The notes beneath the pieces are model-generated. The model was not told the DNA's origin. It ran no database searches and was given only the letters and a program-made list of their open reading frames with translations. This document shows positions 46,884-56,272 of a stretch of DNA of 64,000 nt, piece by piece (the first letter of the stretch is position 1; each line of letters starts with the position of its first letter). The stretch spans positions 186,001 to 250,000 of the forward strand of contig JAMHWF010000044.1 in assembly GCA_035911095.1 (NCBI GenBank). Reading direction: 5' to 3'. The DNA is from JAMHWF01 sp035911095. GTDB lineage: Bacteria > Pseudomonadota > Gammaproteobacteria > Burkholderiales > Burkholderiaceae_C. The position numbers and the translations under genes were made by a program.

Positions 46884-48011
46884 TCAGCGCGAGCCCAGCA
46901 CCGTCAGCCCCCAGAACACGAGCAGGGCCAGCAGCATGGCGAGCCCGATCTTGACCCACGAGTAAGGCCGGTCGCCCTCGACCTCGCCGGTCTGGCCGTT
47001 GACCACGATCTGCCAGACCTTGCCGCCGAAGCGGTAGCTGCCGATCCACACCGGAAGCAGCAACTGCTTGAAGCGGATCTCGTCGACCACGGTCTGGCGG
47101 CCGTGGACGCGCTGCTCGTCGCCGCCGATGTCGCGCCGCACCGCGGCGACGATCGCCGGCTCCATGCGGGCCCGCGCCTCGGTGAAGCCGCGCGCTAGGT
47201 CGTGGCGGTAGACCTCGACCGTGAAGCCGGCCAGCAGCTCGGGTGCCGGTGGGCGCAGCTGCTTCAGGTCCCAGCCGTCGAGCACCCGCGCCAGGTGGGC
47301 CGGGATCGAAGGCGAGGCCGCCACCAGCACGTCGTCGAAGACGAGCGAGACCGCGCCGGCGGCGCCGCGCCAGTCGACGACCACCTGCGGGCTCGCCCCG
47401 GACCGCGGCCCCGCCACGCGGCGGCGCGTGCCGCGTTCGCCGCGATAGGTGGTGACCGTGCGCGCGTCGAAGGTCCACCAGGGCATGTAGACGCCGTGCA
47501 CGCCGTCGGCCGCGCTGACGCTGCGCTTGAGCGCCGAGGGCGCGAACCAGCGGCTGCCGACCCAGCGCGCGAACACCTGCTGCGCGGCGGGGGCGTCGAG
47601 CGAGAAAGGCAGCGCGGCCTGCGGCAGCAGCAGGGCCTCCTCGTGCGCCTGCTCGATCAGCAGCGGCGTGGTGCAGAAGGCGCAGCGGTCGCCGACGACA
47701 TGGCCCTCGAAGCGGCTCTGCGCGCCGCAGGAAGGGCAGTCGACGACGCGCTCCCGGCGCGACGGCTCGCGCGCGGCGAGGTCGCGCAGCGTCTGCTCGT
47801 AGTCGTGCTCGCGCAGCGCCTCGGCCCGTGCGTCGGGCGTCGGCGCGGGCAGCGTGCGCGCATGGCCACAGGCGCTGCAGGCGAGCGCCGAGCGGCGCGG
47901 GTCGAAGGCCATCGCCGCGCCACAGGCCGGGCACTCGAAGCGCCGCGGGCCGATGGCGCGCGGGATGGCAGGGGTGGGATCCGGTCCGGCGCCGGGCTCT
48001 GCGGGGCTCAC
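46884..48011 (-). CDS. Zinc-ribbon protein with C-terminal membrane anchor, function unknown
   Basis: 375 residues. Two Cys4 zinc ribbons: CPACG...CSACG (about 26-48) and CPSCG...CAFC (about 92-118). The middle contains paired barrel-like regions with YMPWWTFDARTVTTYRGERG and LLPVWIGSYRFGGKVWQIVVNG, GQTGEVEGDRPYSW, then a hydrophobic helix IGLAMLLALLVFWGLTVLG at the C-terminus. Homologues are often mislabelled as PriA helicase because of the zinc ribbons, but no helicase motif is present. Likely an integral membrane protein with the ribbons in the cytoplasm. Confidence 0.75.
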   Translation of the reverse strand: MSPAEPGAGPDPTPAIPRAIGPRRFECPACGAAMAFDPRRSALACSACGHARTLPAPTPDARAEALREHDYEQTLRDLAAREPSRRERVVDCPSCGAQSRFEGHVVGDRCAFCTTPLLIEQAHEEALLLPQAALPFSLDAPAAQQVFARWVGSRWFAPSALKRSVSAADGVHGVYMPWWTFDARTVTTYRGERGTRRRVAGPRSGASPQVVVDWRGAAGAVSLVFDDVLVAASPSIPAHLARVLDGWDLKQLRPPAPELLAGFTVEVYRHDLARGFTEARARMEPAIVAAVRRDIGGDEQRVHGRQTVVDEIRFKQLLLPVWIGSYRFGGKVWQIVVNGQTGEVEGDRPYSWVKIGLAMLLALLVFWGLTVLGSR

Positions 48012-48054
48012 GGGGGCGCAGTGTGCCTGCGCCCGCCTGGTCGGCGGGGAGCCT

Positions 48055-49017
48055 TCAGCGCACCGGTGCCGTGATCACCTCCAGCGCCACCAGGTTCGAC
48101 ACCTGACGCCCGGCGCGCACGTCGTTCGGCACGACGAGGCGGGCGAAGCTGTTGTCGGTCAGGGGCGCGCCTTCGAGCTGCCAGGCGATCAGGTTCGGCT
48201 GGTTGCCGAAGCCGGGGTCGATCTCGCCCAGCGAGATCGCCGCCTTGTAGCCGTCGCTGCCGGTGGCGACGACGAACATGCCCAGCACCGGGTTCTTCGT
48301 CGAGGCGTCGATGGCGATGCCGACCGTGTCGTTCAGGAAGGTCCAGAGGTCGACACCGCCGTAGTTGTCGCCACGGGCGCTGCGGGTCACCTGCGGCAGC
48401 GCCTGCAGGGCTGCCAGGTCGTAGGTGCCTGGCCGCAGCACCGAGCCCGAGACGGTGAAGCGCGTCGACACCCCACCGCCGGCCGCCGCCGCGGTCGAGC
48501 CCGTCGGCTGCACGTCGATCCGAACGACGTTCGACACATAGCGCCCGCCGCGCACGTCGCCCGGCGAGGTGATGCGGAACGGCCCGTCCTCGCCGAGCCC
48601 GACCGAGGCGCCGTCGACGGTCTCGGCGTAGGCGACCACGCTTTGCCGGTTGCCGAAGTTGGGCGACAGCTCGCCGAGCGCGAACACCGCGCGATAGCCG
48701 TCCGCGCCGGTGACGCTCACGACGCGGTTCAGCACGTCGTTCCGGACGCCCGGGTCGAGCTTGAGGCCTGCGTGCTCGAGCAGGCTCCACAGGCTCGCGC
48801 CGGTGTAGGTGTGCGCCTGGTCGCCGCTGCCGCTGCGGTAGGCGACGGTCTGTGTCGTCGCCGGCAGCGCCTCGAGGGCGGCGCGGGTACGGGGGCCGCG
48901 CTGCTCGACGTCGCCGTTCAGCGAGAAGGTGCCTCCGTCGTCGCTGGAGCCGCCGCAACCGGCCAGTGGCGCCAGCAGGGCCAGGCCGAGCAGCAGCGCT
49001 TGGATGCGCTTGTTCAT
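48055..49017 (-). CDS. Lipoprotein with two sulfite-oxidase-like (Moco-fold) repeats
   Basis: 320 residues with strong ribosome site AAGGAGGAGA. Signal and lipobox LALLAPLAGCGGS (Cys21). Two homologous halves: first about 30-165 (DVEQRGPRTRAALEALP, YTGASLWSLLEHAGL, VTGADGYRAVFALGELSPNFGN, VSNVVRIDV), second about 180-320 (RPGTYDLAALQALP, GGVDLWTFLND, TGSDGYKAAISLGEIDPGFGN, VSNLVALEV). The pattern matches the oxidoreductase molybdopterin-binding fold, but no Cys at the Mo position is visible. So the repeats are probably non-catalytic. Lies directly upstream, divergently, of the B12 riboswitch. Confidence 0.75.
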   Translation of the reverse strand: MNKRIQALLLGLALLAPLAGCGGSSDDGGTFSLNGDVEQRGPRTRAALEALPATTQTVAYRSGSGDQAHTYTGASLWSLLEHAGLKLDPGVRNDVLNRVVSVTGADGYRAVFALGELSPNFGNRQSVVAYAETVDGASVGLGEDGPFRITSPGDVRGGRYVSNVVRIDVQPTGSTAAAAGGGVSTRFTVSGSVLRPGTYDLAALQALPQVTRSARGDNYGGVDLWTFLNDTVGIAIDASTKNPVLGMFVVATGSDGYKAAISLGEIDPGFGNQPNLIAWQLEGAPLTDNSFARLVVPNDVRAGRQVSNLVALEVITAPVR

Positions 49018-49206
49018 CGTGTCTCCTCCTTGTTCTTCGACATATTCATGATGACACAACGAGGAGTTTCCGGCGCGGTGCGAATGCTCTGGTGCGCGCT
49101 CGACGGATCGCCGTGGGGGCATGTCGAAGCGGATATGGCGCGACACCGTTGCGGCGAGTCGGGGCGGGTCTGCGGCCGTGCGCGACAGGGCGGCCGCTAT
49201 GATCCC

Positions 49207-49420
49207 GGCCGTTGGTGCTCGCGCCGTTTCACGGCGGCGCAGTTGAACGGGAATCAGGAAGGCCCGGGGCAGCCCGCCCCGGCACGGCCCCAACCTGAGC
49301 TGCCCCCGCAACGGTAAGTGGACGAGGGTTCGCGCCCTCAGCTCGTGTCGGATCCCACTGGGCCAGTCGGCCTGGGAAGGGCACACGGGTCGCCTCCATC
49401 AGCCCGGATACCGGCCAACG
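49207..49420 (+). promoter_or_regulatory. Cobalamin (adenosylcobalamin) riboswitch
   Basis: Conserved landmarks in order: the closing-stem side GTTGGTGCTCGCGCC, GGGAATCAGGAAGGCC, the core GCTGCCCCCGCAACGGTAAG with a one-base variation, GGGCCAGTCGGCCTGGGAAG, and the B12-box end AGCCCGGATACCGGCC. Length (~214 nt) and order match the class. It ends about 85 bases before the btuB start and probably represses translation or transcription of the eleven-gene operon when cobalamin is abundant. Exact boundaries are estimates. Confidence 0.95.
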
Positions 49421-49503
49421 GGGTGGCGCGCCGCAGGGCGCGCCGTGAGGTGCGGCCCGCGGGGAAGCGGGCTCGCACGTGCTGCGTTCTCTCTTCCTCC
49501 CTC

Positions 49504-51402
49504 ATGTCCAGTCGCCAGCCAGCCAGCCGCCGGGCCGATCCGCGCACGGCACGTTCCTCCCTTCGCCTTGCCGCACGCGGGTCGCTGCTCGCGGCCGTCG
49601 CCGCCGCCGCAGTGCCGACCTTCACGCGGGCGCAGCCCGCCACCCCGCTCGAAGACGTGGTCGTCACCGCGACCCGCACGCCGACCCGCGTCGACGATGC
49701 GCTGGCCGAGGTCACGGTCGTCGACCGCCAGCAACTCGACGCCTACGCCGGCCGCACGCTGACCGAGGTGCTGTCGCGCCAGCCCGGCGTGCAGTTCTCG
49801 TCCAACGGCGGGCTCGGCAAGTCGTCGAGCGTCTCGCTGCGCGGGCTCGAGTCGCGCCATGTGCTGCTGCTGATCGACGGCGTGCGCTACGGCTCGGCCA
49901 CGCTCGGCACCCCGTCGTGGGAGAACCTGCCGCTCGACGCGATCGAGCGCATCGAGATCGTGCGCGGCCCGCTCTCCAGCCTCTACGGCAGCGACGCGGT
50001 CGGCGGCGTGGTGCAGATCTTCACGCGGCGCGGCGCGCCGGGGTTGCATGGCGAGGGCATCGTGGCGCTCGGCACGGATGCGTTCCGCCAGGTCGGCGCC
50101 GGCCTGCGCTTTGGCGAAGGCGCGTTCGACGGCGCGCTGCGCATCGGCCACCAGCGCACGCACGGCTTCTCGACCACCAACGAGCGGGTGCCCTTCGACA
50201 ACCACAACCCCGACGACGACGGCTTCAAGCAGAGCAACGCCAGCGCGCGGCTCGGCTGGCGCTTCGCCAACGACTGGCGGCTCGAGGCCCTGGGCCTCTT
50301 CTCCGACGGCGAGACGCACTTCGACGACGGCCTCGGCGCCGACGCGCGCGCCGGCATGAAGACGCAGGTCGTGTCGCTGCAGGCGAGCGGCAAGCTGCTG
50401 GCCGCCTGGACGACGTCGCTGCGCGTCGCCCGCTCGGAGGACGAGTACGACACCAAGGCCAGCGCGTCCCCCTTCACCGACCTCGGCACGATCGGCAACG
50501 TGCAGGAGCAGCTGACGTTCGAGAACACGATCGCCACCGCCGCCGGCGACGTGCTACTGCTGGCCGAACACCTGAAGCAGAAGGTCAGCCGGCCGGGCGC
50601 GCCCTTCGAGGTGTCGAACCGCTCGATCAACGGCTTCGGCGCCGGGCTCAACGGGCGCGCCGGCGCGCACGGCTGGCAGGCCAGCCTGCGCCACGACCGC
50701 AACTCGCAGTTCGGCAGCCAGACCACCGGGGCACTGGCCTACGCCTACGACCTGAGCCGCGCCTGGCGCCTCGGCGCCTCGTACGGCACCAGTTTCGTCG
50801 CCCCGAGCTTCAACCAGCTCTACTACCCGGGCTTCGGCAACCCCGAACTGCAGCCGGAAGAGGGCAAGCATGCCGAGCTGAGCGTGCGCTGGGCGATCAC
50901 CGACCACCAGGTGCGGCTGGCCTGGTTCGACAACCGCATCCGCGGCTTCATCCCGAGCGGCCCGCGGCCGGCCAACGTGCCGCGCGCGCGCGTCGACGGC
51001 CTCGGCCTGAGCTATGAAGGCCAGCTCGCCGGCTGGGCCCTGGCCGCGAGCACCGAGCACCTCGACCCGCGCGTCGACGAAGGCGCGGCCAACGTCGGCA
51101 ACCAGCTGCCGCGGCGCGCGCGCAAGACGGCGCGCCTCTCGGCCGACTCGCCGCAATGGAACGGCTGGAGCGTGGGCGCCGGCCTCAACGCGGTCGGCGC
51201 GCGCTACGACGACGCGGCCAACACCCGCCGCCTGGGCGGCTACGGCGTGGTCGACCTGAACGCCGACTGGCGCTTCGCGCCGGCCTGGGCGCTCGGCCTC
51301 AAGCTGAACAACCTGACCGGGCGCGACTACGAGACCGTCTACGGCTACAACCAGCCGGGCCGCGAGGTGTTCGTCAGCCTGCGCTACAACGGGGGACGGT
51401 GA
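49504..51402 (+). CDS. btuB: TonB-dependent vitamin B12 receptor
   Basis: 632 residues from ATG 49504. Signal peptide SLLAAVAAAAVPTFTRAQ, TonB-box-like EDVVVTATRTPTR, plug domain with VLSRQPGVQFSSNGGLGKSSSVSLRG (seen as GVQFSSNGGLGK and SVSLRGLESRHVLLLIDGVR), GPLSSLYGSDAVGGVVQIFT, then a barrel ending in LRYNGGR. Placement behind the cobalamin riboswitch and before btuFCD makes the assignment firm. First gene of the operon; transports cobalamins across the outer membrane. Confidence 0.96.
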   Translation: MSSRQPASRRADPRTARSSLRLAARGSLLAAVAAAAVPTFTRAQPATPLEDVVVTATRTPTRVDDALAEVTVVDRQQLDAYAGRTLTEVLSRQPGVQFSSNGGLGKSSSVSLRGLESRHVLLLIDGVRYGSATLGTPSWENLPLDAIERIEIVRGPLSSLYGSDAVGGVVQIFTRRGAPGLHGEGIVALGTDAFRQVGAGLRFGEGAFDGALRIGHQRTHGFSTTNERVPFDNHNPDDDGFKQSNASARLGWRFANDWRLEALGLFSDGETHFDDGLGADARAGMKTQVVSLQASGKLLAAWTTSLRVARSEDEYDTKASASPFTDLGTIGNVQEQLTFENTIATAAGDVLLLAEHLKQKVSRPGAPFEVSNRSINGFGAGLNGRAGAHGWQASLRHDRNSQFGSQTTGALAYAYDLSRAWRLGASYGTSFVAPSFNQLYYPGFGNPELQPEEGKHAELSVRWAITDHQVRLAWFDNRIRGFIPSGPRPANVPRARVDGLGLSYEGQLAGWALAASTEHLDPRVDEGAANVGNQLPRRARKTARLSADSPQWNGWSVGAGLNAVGARYDDAANTRRLGGYGVVDLNADWRFAPAWALGLKLNNLTGRDYETVYGYNQPGREVFVSLRYNGGR

Positions 51403-51433
51403 ACGCGTCGAAGACGAACGAGGGGACAGGGCG

Positions 51434-52000
51434 ATGCACGAGCTGATCCTCGGCGGCTGCCGGAGCGGCAAGTCCCGCACGGCCGAATCGCGCGCCGCCG
51501 CCTGGCTGGCCGCGGCGCCGGGGCGCGAGGCCGTGCTGGTCGCGACGGCGCTGGCCGGCGATGAGGAGATGCGTGCCCGCATCGCCCGCCACCGCGCCGA
51601 CCGCGCGCAGCGCCTGCCGGCGCTGGCCACGGTCGAGGCGCCGCACGACCTGCCCGGCGCGCTGCGCGAGGGGGCGCGGCCGCAGCGGCTCGTCGTCGTC
51701 GACTGCCTGACGTTGTGGCTGACGCAGCGGCTGATGCCGCCGGGCGAGGCCAATTCAGTCGCAGGCCCGGACGCAGACGCGAACGCTGAGGCCGCGGTGC
51801 AGGCCCTGTGCGACGCCCTCGGGTCCGCGCCCGGGCCGGTGGTGCTGGTGTCGAACGAGATCGGCCTGGGCGTGATGCCGCTGTCTCGCGAGGCGCGACG
51901 CTTCGTCGACACGCTCGGCGGGCTGCACCAGCGCGTGGCGGCGATCACGTCGCGCGTGACGCTGATGGTGGCCGGGATCGAGACGAGGATGAAAGGGTGA
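51434..52000 (+). CDS. cobU: Adenosylcobinamide kinase / guanylyltransferase
   Basis: 188 residues. P-loop GGCRSGKS at 7-14, the His of the guanylyl intermediate in RIARHRADRAQR, VVVDCLTLWLTQ (Walker B-like) and VSNEIGLGVMPLSREARRFVDTLG. Phosphorylates adenosylcobinamide and converts it to adenosylcobinamide-GDP (CobU/CobP). A short DADANAEAA insertion is seen in the middle. The stop overlaps the GTG start of btuF (GTGA). Confidence 0.95.
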   Translation: MHELILGGCRSGKSRTAESRAAAWLAAAPGREAVLVATALAGDEEMRARIARHRADRAQRLPALATVEAPHDLPGALREGARPQRLVVVDCLTLWLTQRLMPPGEANSVAGPDADANAEAAVQALCDALGSAPGPVVLVSNEIGLGVMPLSREARRFVDTLGGLHQRVAAITSRVTLMVAGIETRMKG

Positions 52001-53052
52001 GGGCGCTGTGGCGGGATCGGGCCGAGCGCGCCCGCCGCGGCAGGCGGCCGCCAGGCCGGCACGGCGTCGGCCGATGCCTGGCGGTGCTGGCCTTGTGGTC
52101 GGCGGCGGTGCCGGCCCCTGCCGGCGTGGCGCCAGCCACCGTCGCGGGTCTGGCTGACACCCTGGCCGTGACCGCGGCTGCGACGACAACGATTGCGGCG
52201 GCACAGGCGGCCGCGCCGGCCGCGTCCGCCTCGCCCGCGCCGATCACCGTGCGTGACGAGCGTGGCCGCACGTTCCACTTCGACCGACCGCCCGCGCGCA
52301 TCGTGGCGTTGCTGCCCTCGCTGACCGAAAGCGTCTGCGCGCTCGGCGGCTGCGACCGACTGGTCGGGGTCGACCGCTACTCCAACGCGCCGCCCGAGGT
52401 CGAGCGCCTGCCCAAGCTCGGTGGGCTGGAGGACACGCAGGTCGAGCGCCTAGTCGCACTGCGGCCGGACGTCGTGCTGTCGGCCAAGTCGGCGCGCGTC
52501 ACCGACCGGCTCGAGGCGCTGGGCCTCACCGTGGTGCTGATCGAGGCGCAGAGCCATGCCGAGGTCGAGCGCTCGCTGCAGCTGATCGGCACCCTGCTCG
52601 GCCGCCCGGAGGCTGCGACGCGGCTGTGGCAGGGCATCCAGCGCGAGATCGACGCCGCCACCACCCGCGTGCCGCCGCAGCTTCGCGGCGCGCGGGTGTA
52701 CTTCGAGGTGGCCTCGGCGCCCTATGCGGCGGGCACCACCTCGTTCATCGGCGAGACCCTGACCCGCCTGGGCCTCGGCAACATCGTGCCGCCGGCGCTC
52801 GGGCCGTTCCCCAAGCTGAACCCGGAGTACGTCGTGCGCAGCCGGCCCGACATCGTGATGGCGCTGCAGCGCGAGCTGGACGCGATGCCGTCGCGCCCCG
52901 GCTGGGGCGCGCTGGCTGCCATCCGCCAGGGCCGCAGCTGCGGCTTTCCGCTGGCGCGCTACGACCTGCTGGTGCGCCCGGGGCCGCGCATGGGCGAGGC
53001 GGCCGGCCTGGTCGTCGACTGCCTGGTGCGGCTCGCCGCCGCAGGGCGCTGA
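51997..53052 (+). CDS. btuF: Periplasmic cobalamin-binding protein
   Basis: 351 residues from GTG 51997, overlapping the cobU stop. Signal: Arg-rich n-region, hydrophobic CLAVLALWSAAVPAPAG, then an unusually long Ala/Thr-rich linker (about 40-80) before the class III binding fold. Fold markers: PPARIVALLPSLTESVCALGG, LVGVDRYSNAPPEVERLPKLGG, RPDVVLSAK, and a long helix joining the lobes. Delivers cobalamin to BtuCD. The linker may tether it at the membrane. Confidence 0.92.
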   Translation: MRALWRDRAERARRGRRPPGRHGVGRCLAVLALWSAAVPAPAGVAPATVAGLADTLAVTAAATTTIAAAQAAAPAASASPAPITVRDERGRTFHFDRPPARIVALLPSLTESVCALGGCDRLVGVDRYSNAPPEVERLPKLGGLEDTQVERLVALRPDVVLSAKSARVTDRLEALGLTVVLIEAQSHAEVERSLQLIGTLLGRPEAATRLWQGIQREIDAATTRVPPQLRGARVYFEVASAPYAAGTTSFIGETLTRLGLGNIVPPALGPFPKLNPEYVVRSRPDIVMALQRELDAMPSRPGWGALAAIRQGRSCGFPLARYDLLVRPGPRMGEAAGLVVDCLVRLAAAGR

Positions 53053-53063
53053 GGGGCCGGCCG

Positions 53064-54205
53064 ATGACACCGCCGCTGCCGGAGCGCGACACGCGACAGC
53101 CGCACGCCGCCACCGCCGACCGCCGTTCGGGCAGCGCGAGCGGCACGGGCACCGCCCGCCATGCCGGCCCGACCACGGCACCCGATGCCGAAGCCACCGC
53201 CGACCGCCGGCGCCGCCGCCAGCTCGCCGTCGCCCTGGCCGTCACCTCGCTGGCGCTGGCGCTGCTCGGCCTCGTCGTCGGCAGCGAAGGCTGGTCGTGG
53301 CGTGCTTTCGTCGCCGACTGGCAGGGCGACCAGGCGGGTCTGATCCTCGGCCAGATCCGCGTGCCGCGCACGCTCGGCGCCTGGCTGGTCGGCGCGCTGC
53401 TCGGCCTGGGCGGCGCGATCGCGCAGGGCGTGTTCCGCAACCCGCTGGCCGACCCCTACCTGCTCGGCTCGGCCTCCGGCGCCGGGCTCGGCGTGGTGCT
53501 GGTGCTGGCGGCGGCGACGCTCGGCGGGCAGTTCATCGACCACGCGACCGCCGCCTGGCTCGAGCGCGCGGGCATGGTGCTGGCGGCCTTCGTCGGCGCG
53601 CTCGTCGGCGTGCTGCTGACGCTGACGCTCGCCAGCGGCGCGCAGCAGACGCTGCGCCTGCTGCTGGCCGGCGTCGTCGTCGGCGTGCTGCTCGGCGCGA
53701 TCGGCGACCTGGTGACGACGATCTCGCCCGAGGCGCTGTCGGGCAAGCAGTTCTTCCTGCTCGGGAGCACCGGGCTGATCGGCTGGGAGGGCATCGGCTG
53801 GCTCGTGCTCGGGCTGGCGGCGACGCTGCCGCTGGCCTGGCGCCACGCGCGCGCGCTGGACGCGCTGACGCTCGGCGAGGACACCGCGGTGAGCCTCGGC
53901 CTGTCGCTGGCGCGCGTGCGGCTGCTCTTCGTGCTGCTGCTCGCGCTGGCCACCGGCACCGCGGTCTCGCAGTCGGGGCTGGTCGCCTTCGTCGGCCTGG
54001 TCGCGCCGCACCTGGTGCGCCGCTTCGCCCCCTCGTCCCACGGCTACGGCCTGGTCGCCAGCGCGGCGATGGGCGGCGTGCTGCTGCTCGGGGCCGACGT
54101 GCTGGCGCGCGGGCTGGTCGCGCCGCAGGAGCTGCCGGTCGGGGTGCTGACCGCGGTGCTCGGCGGCGTCTACCTGATCTGGCTGCTGCGGCGGCGGGGG
54201 GCAGG

Positions 54206-54209
<4 letters not shown>
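53064..54209 (+). CDS. btuC: Cobalamin ABC transporter permease
   Basis: 381 residues. A ~50-residue hydrophilic N-terminus (Arg/Thr/Ala) precedes the FecCD/BtuC membrane domain with about ten helices: GQIRVPRTLGAWLVGALLGLGGAIAQGVFRNPLADPYLLG (landmarks RVPRTLGAWLVGA, FRNPLADPYLLG), LLGSTGLIGWEGI, and SGLVAFVGLVAPHLVRRF, the segment that docks the ATPase. Longer than E. coli BtuC (326) mainly through the N-terminal extension. Stop overlaps the btuD GTG. Confidence 0.95.
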
Positions 54210-54979
<770 letters not shown>

Positions 54980-55031
54980 CCGATTGACCGCGCCACCCGG
55001 CGCGCATCCCACCCGACACGCGAGGTCTGCG

Positions 55032-55601
55032 ATGGAGATCGAATCCCCCCCCACCGACCACCAGCGACTCGCCGAGCCGCAGCCACGGCGCGGCCTGGTC
55101 ATCGTCCACACCGGCAAGGGCAAGGGCAAGAGCACCGCCGCCTTCGGCCTCGCGCTGCGCGCGCACGGCCGCGGCAAGGCGGTGCGCATCTACCAGTTCA
55201 TGAAGGTACCGTCGGCGCGCTTCGGCGAGCACCGCATCTTCGAGCAGCTCGGCCTGCCGATCGAAGGCCTGGGCGACGGCTTCAGCTGGAAGAGCCGCGA
55301 CCTCGAGCACTCGGCCCAGCTCGCGCGCGAGGGCTGGGCCCGCGCCGAGGCGACGATCCGCGCCGGCGCGCACTTCCTCGTCGTGCTCGACGAGATCATC
55401 TACCCCCTGCGCTACGGCTGGCTGCCGCTGGAGCCCGTGCTCGCCGCGCTGCGCGAGCGCCCCGCCGACGTGACGGTGGTGCTCACCGGCCGCGACGCGC
55501 CGGCCGAGCTGATCGAGCTGGCCGACACCGTGACCGAGATGACCCTCGTCAAGCACCACTACCAGGCCGGCGTGCCGGCGCAGCGGGGCATCGAGGATTG
55601 A
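55032..55601 (+). CDS. cobO: Cob(I)yrinic acid a,c-diamide adenosyltransferase
   Basis: 189 residues. P-loop HTGKGKGKST at 26-35, RIYQFMKVPSARFGEHRIFEQLG (seen as YQFMKVPSARFGE), GDGFSWKSRD, VVLDEIIYPLRYGW and VVLTGRDAP. CobA/CobO/BtuR type: transfers the adenosyl group of ATP to reduced corrinoids, required before the amidation and loop-assembly steps encoded downstream. Stop overlaps the TTG start of the next gene. Confidence 0.95.
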   Translation: MEIESPPTDHQRLAEPQPRRGLVIVHTGKGKGKSTAAFGLALRAHGRGKAVRIYQFMKVPSARFGEHRIFEQLGLPIEGLGDGFSWKSRDLEHSAQLAREGWARAEATIRAGAHFLVVLDEIIYPLRYGWLPLEPVLAALRERPADVTVVLTGRDAPAELIELADTVTEMTLVKHHYQAGVPAQRGIED

Positions 55602-56272
55602 GCGCCGCGATCAGCTGGAGCGCCGGCAAGGACTCGATGCTCGCCTGGCTGCGCGCGCGCGAGGCCGGGCTCGACGTGCGGACCTTCGTGACCCTGATGG
55701 ACGCCGACGGCACGAGCAAGAGCCATGCGCTGCCGGCGGCGCTGGTCGCGGCCCAGGTCGAGGCGCTGGGCGGGCGCTGGCGGGCGGTGGCTGTCGAGGC
55801 ACGGCCCGGCGCCTACGAAGAGGCCTTCCTGCAGACCCTGGCCGCGCTGCGGGCGGAGGGCCACGACCGCTTCATCTGTGGCGACATCGACCTCGCCGCC
55901 CACCGCGACTGGATCGTGCCGCGCTGCGCCGCGGCGGGGCTGGAAGCCGTGTTCCCGCTCTGGGGCACGCCGCGCGCGGCACTGGCGCGCGAGGTGCTGG
56001 GTCGGGGCATCCGCGCGCGGCTGGTCTGCGTCGACACCGCACGGCTCGACGCGGCGTTCTGCGGCGCGGCCTACGACGAGGCCCTGCTCGCGCGCCTGCC
56101 TGCCGGCGTCTGCCCCTGCGGGGAAGACGGCGAGTTCCACACTTTCGTTCACGACGGGCCGGGCTTCGCCGCACCGCTGGCGCTGCGCTCGCTCGGGGTC
56201 GAGCAACTCGCGTCGCGGCCGCCGCTGGCGCCGACGACGCTGGCCTTCGAGCGGCTGGCGTTGCAGGCATGA
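55598..56272 (+). CDS. DUF71-family ATP-binding protein linked to B12 metabolism
   Basis: 224 residues from a TTG overlapping the cobO stop (TTGA). PP-loop-type ATP site SWSAGKDSMLAW (about 6-17), ICGDIDLAAHRDW, FPLWGTPRAALAREVLG and the terminal CPCGEDGEFHTFVHDGP motif that defines DUF71/diphthine-ammonia-ligase relatives. Archaeal and eukaryotic members make diphthamide, which bacteria lack; a bacterial subgroup co-occurs with B12 genes and is thought to act in corrinoid salvage, possibly an amide-forming step. Its place inside this operon with overlaps on both sides supports that. Confidence 0.85.
   Translation: MSAAISWSAGKDSMLAWLRAREAGLDVRTFVTLMDADGTSKSHALPAALVAAQVEALGGRWRAVAVEARPGAYEEAFLQTLAALRAEGHDRFICGDIDLAAHRDWIVPRCAAAGLEAVFPLWGTPRAALAREVLGRGIRARLVCVDTARLDAAFCGAAYDEALLARLPAGVCPCGEDGEFHTFVHDGPGFAAPLALRSLGVEQLASRPPLAPTTLAFERLALQA

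Noticed and set aside
46884..48011. Annotation of the zinc-ribbon protein as primosomal helicase PriA
   Set aside because: No Walker or helicase motifs; only the Cys4 ribbons resemble PriA, and a C-terminal membrane helix is present.
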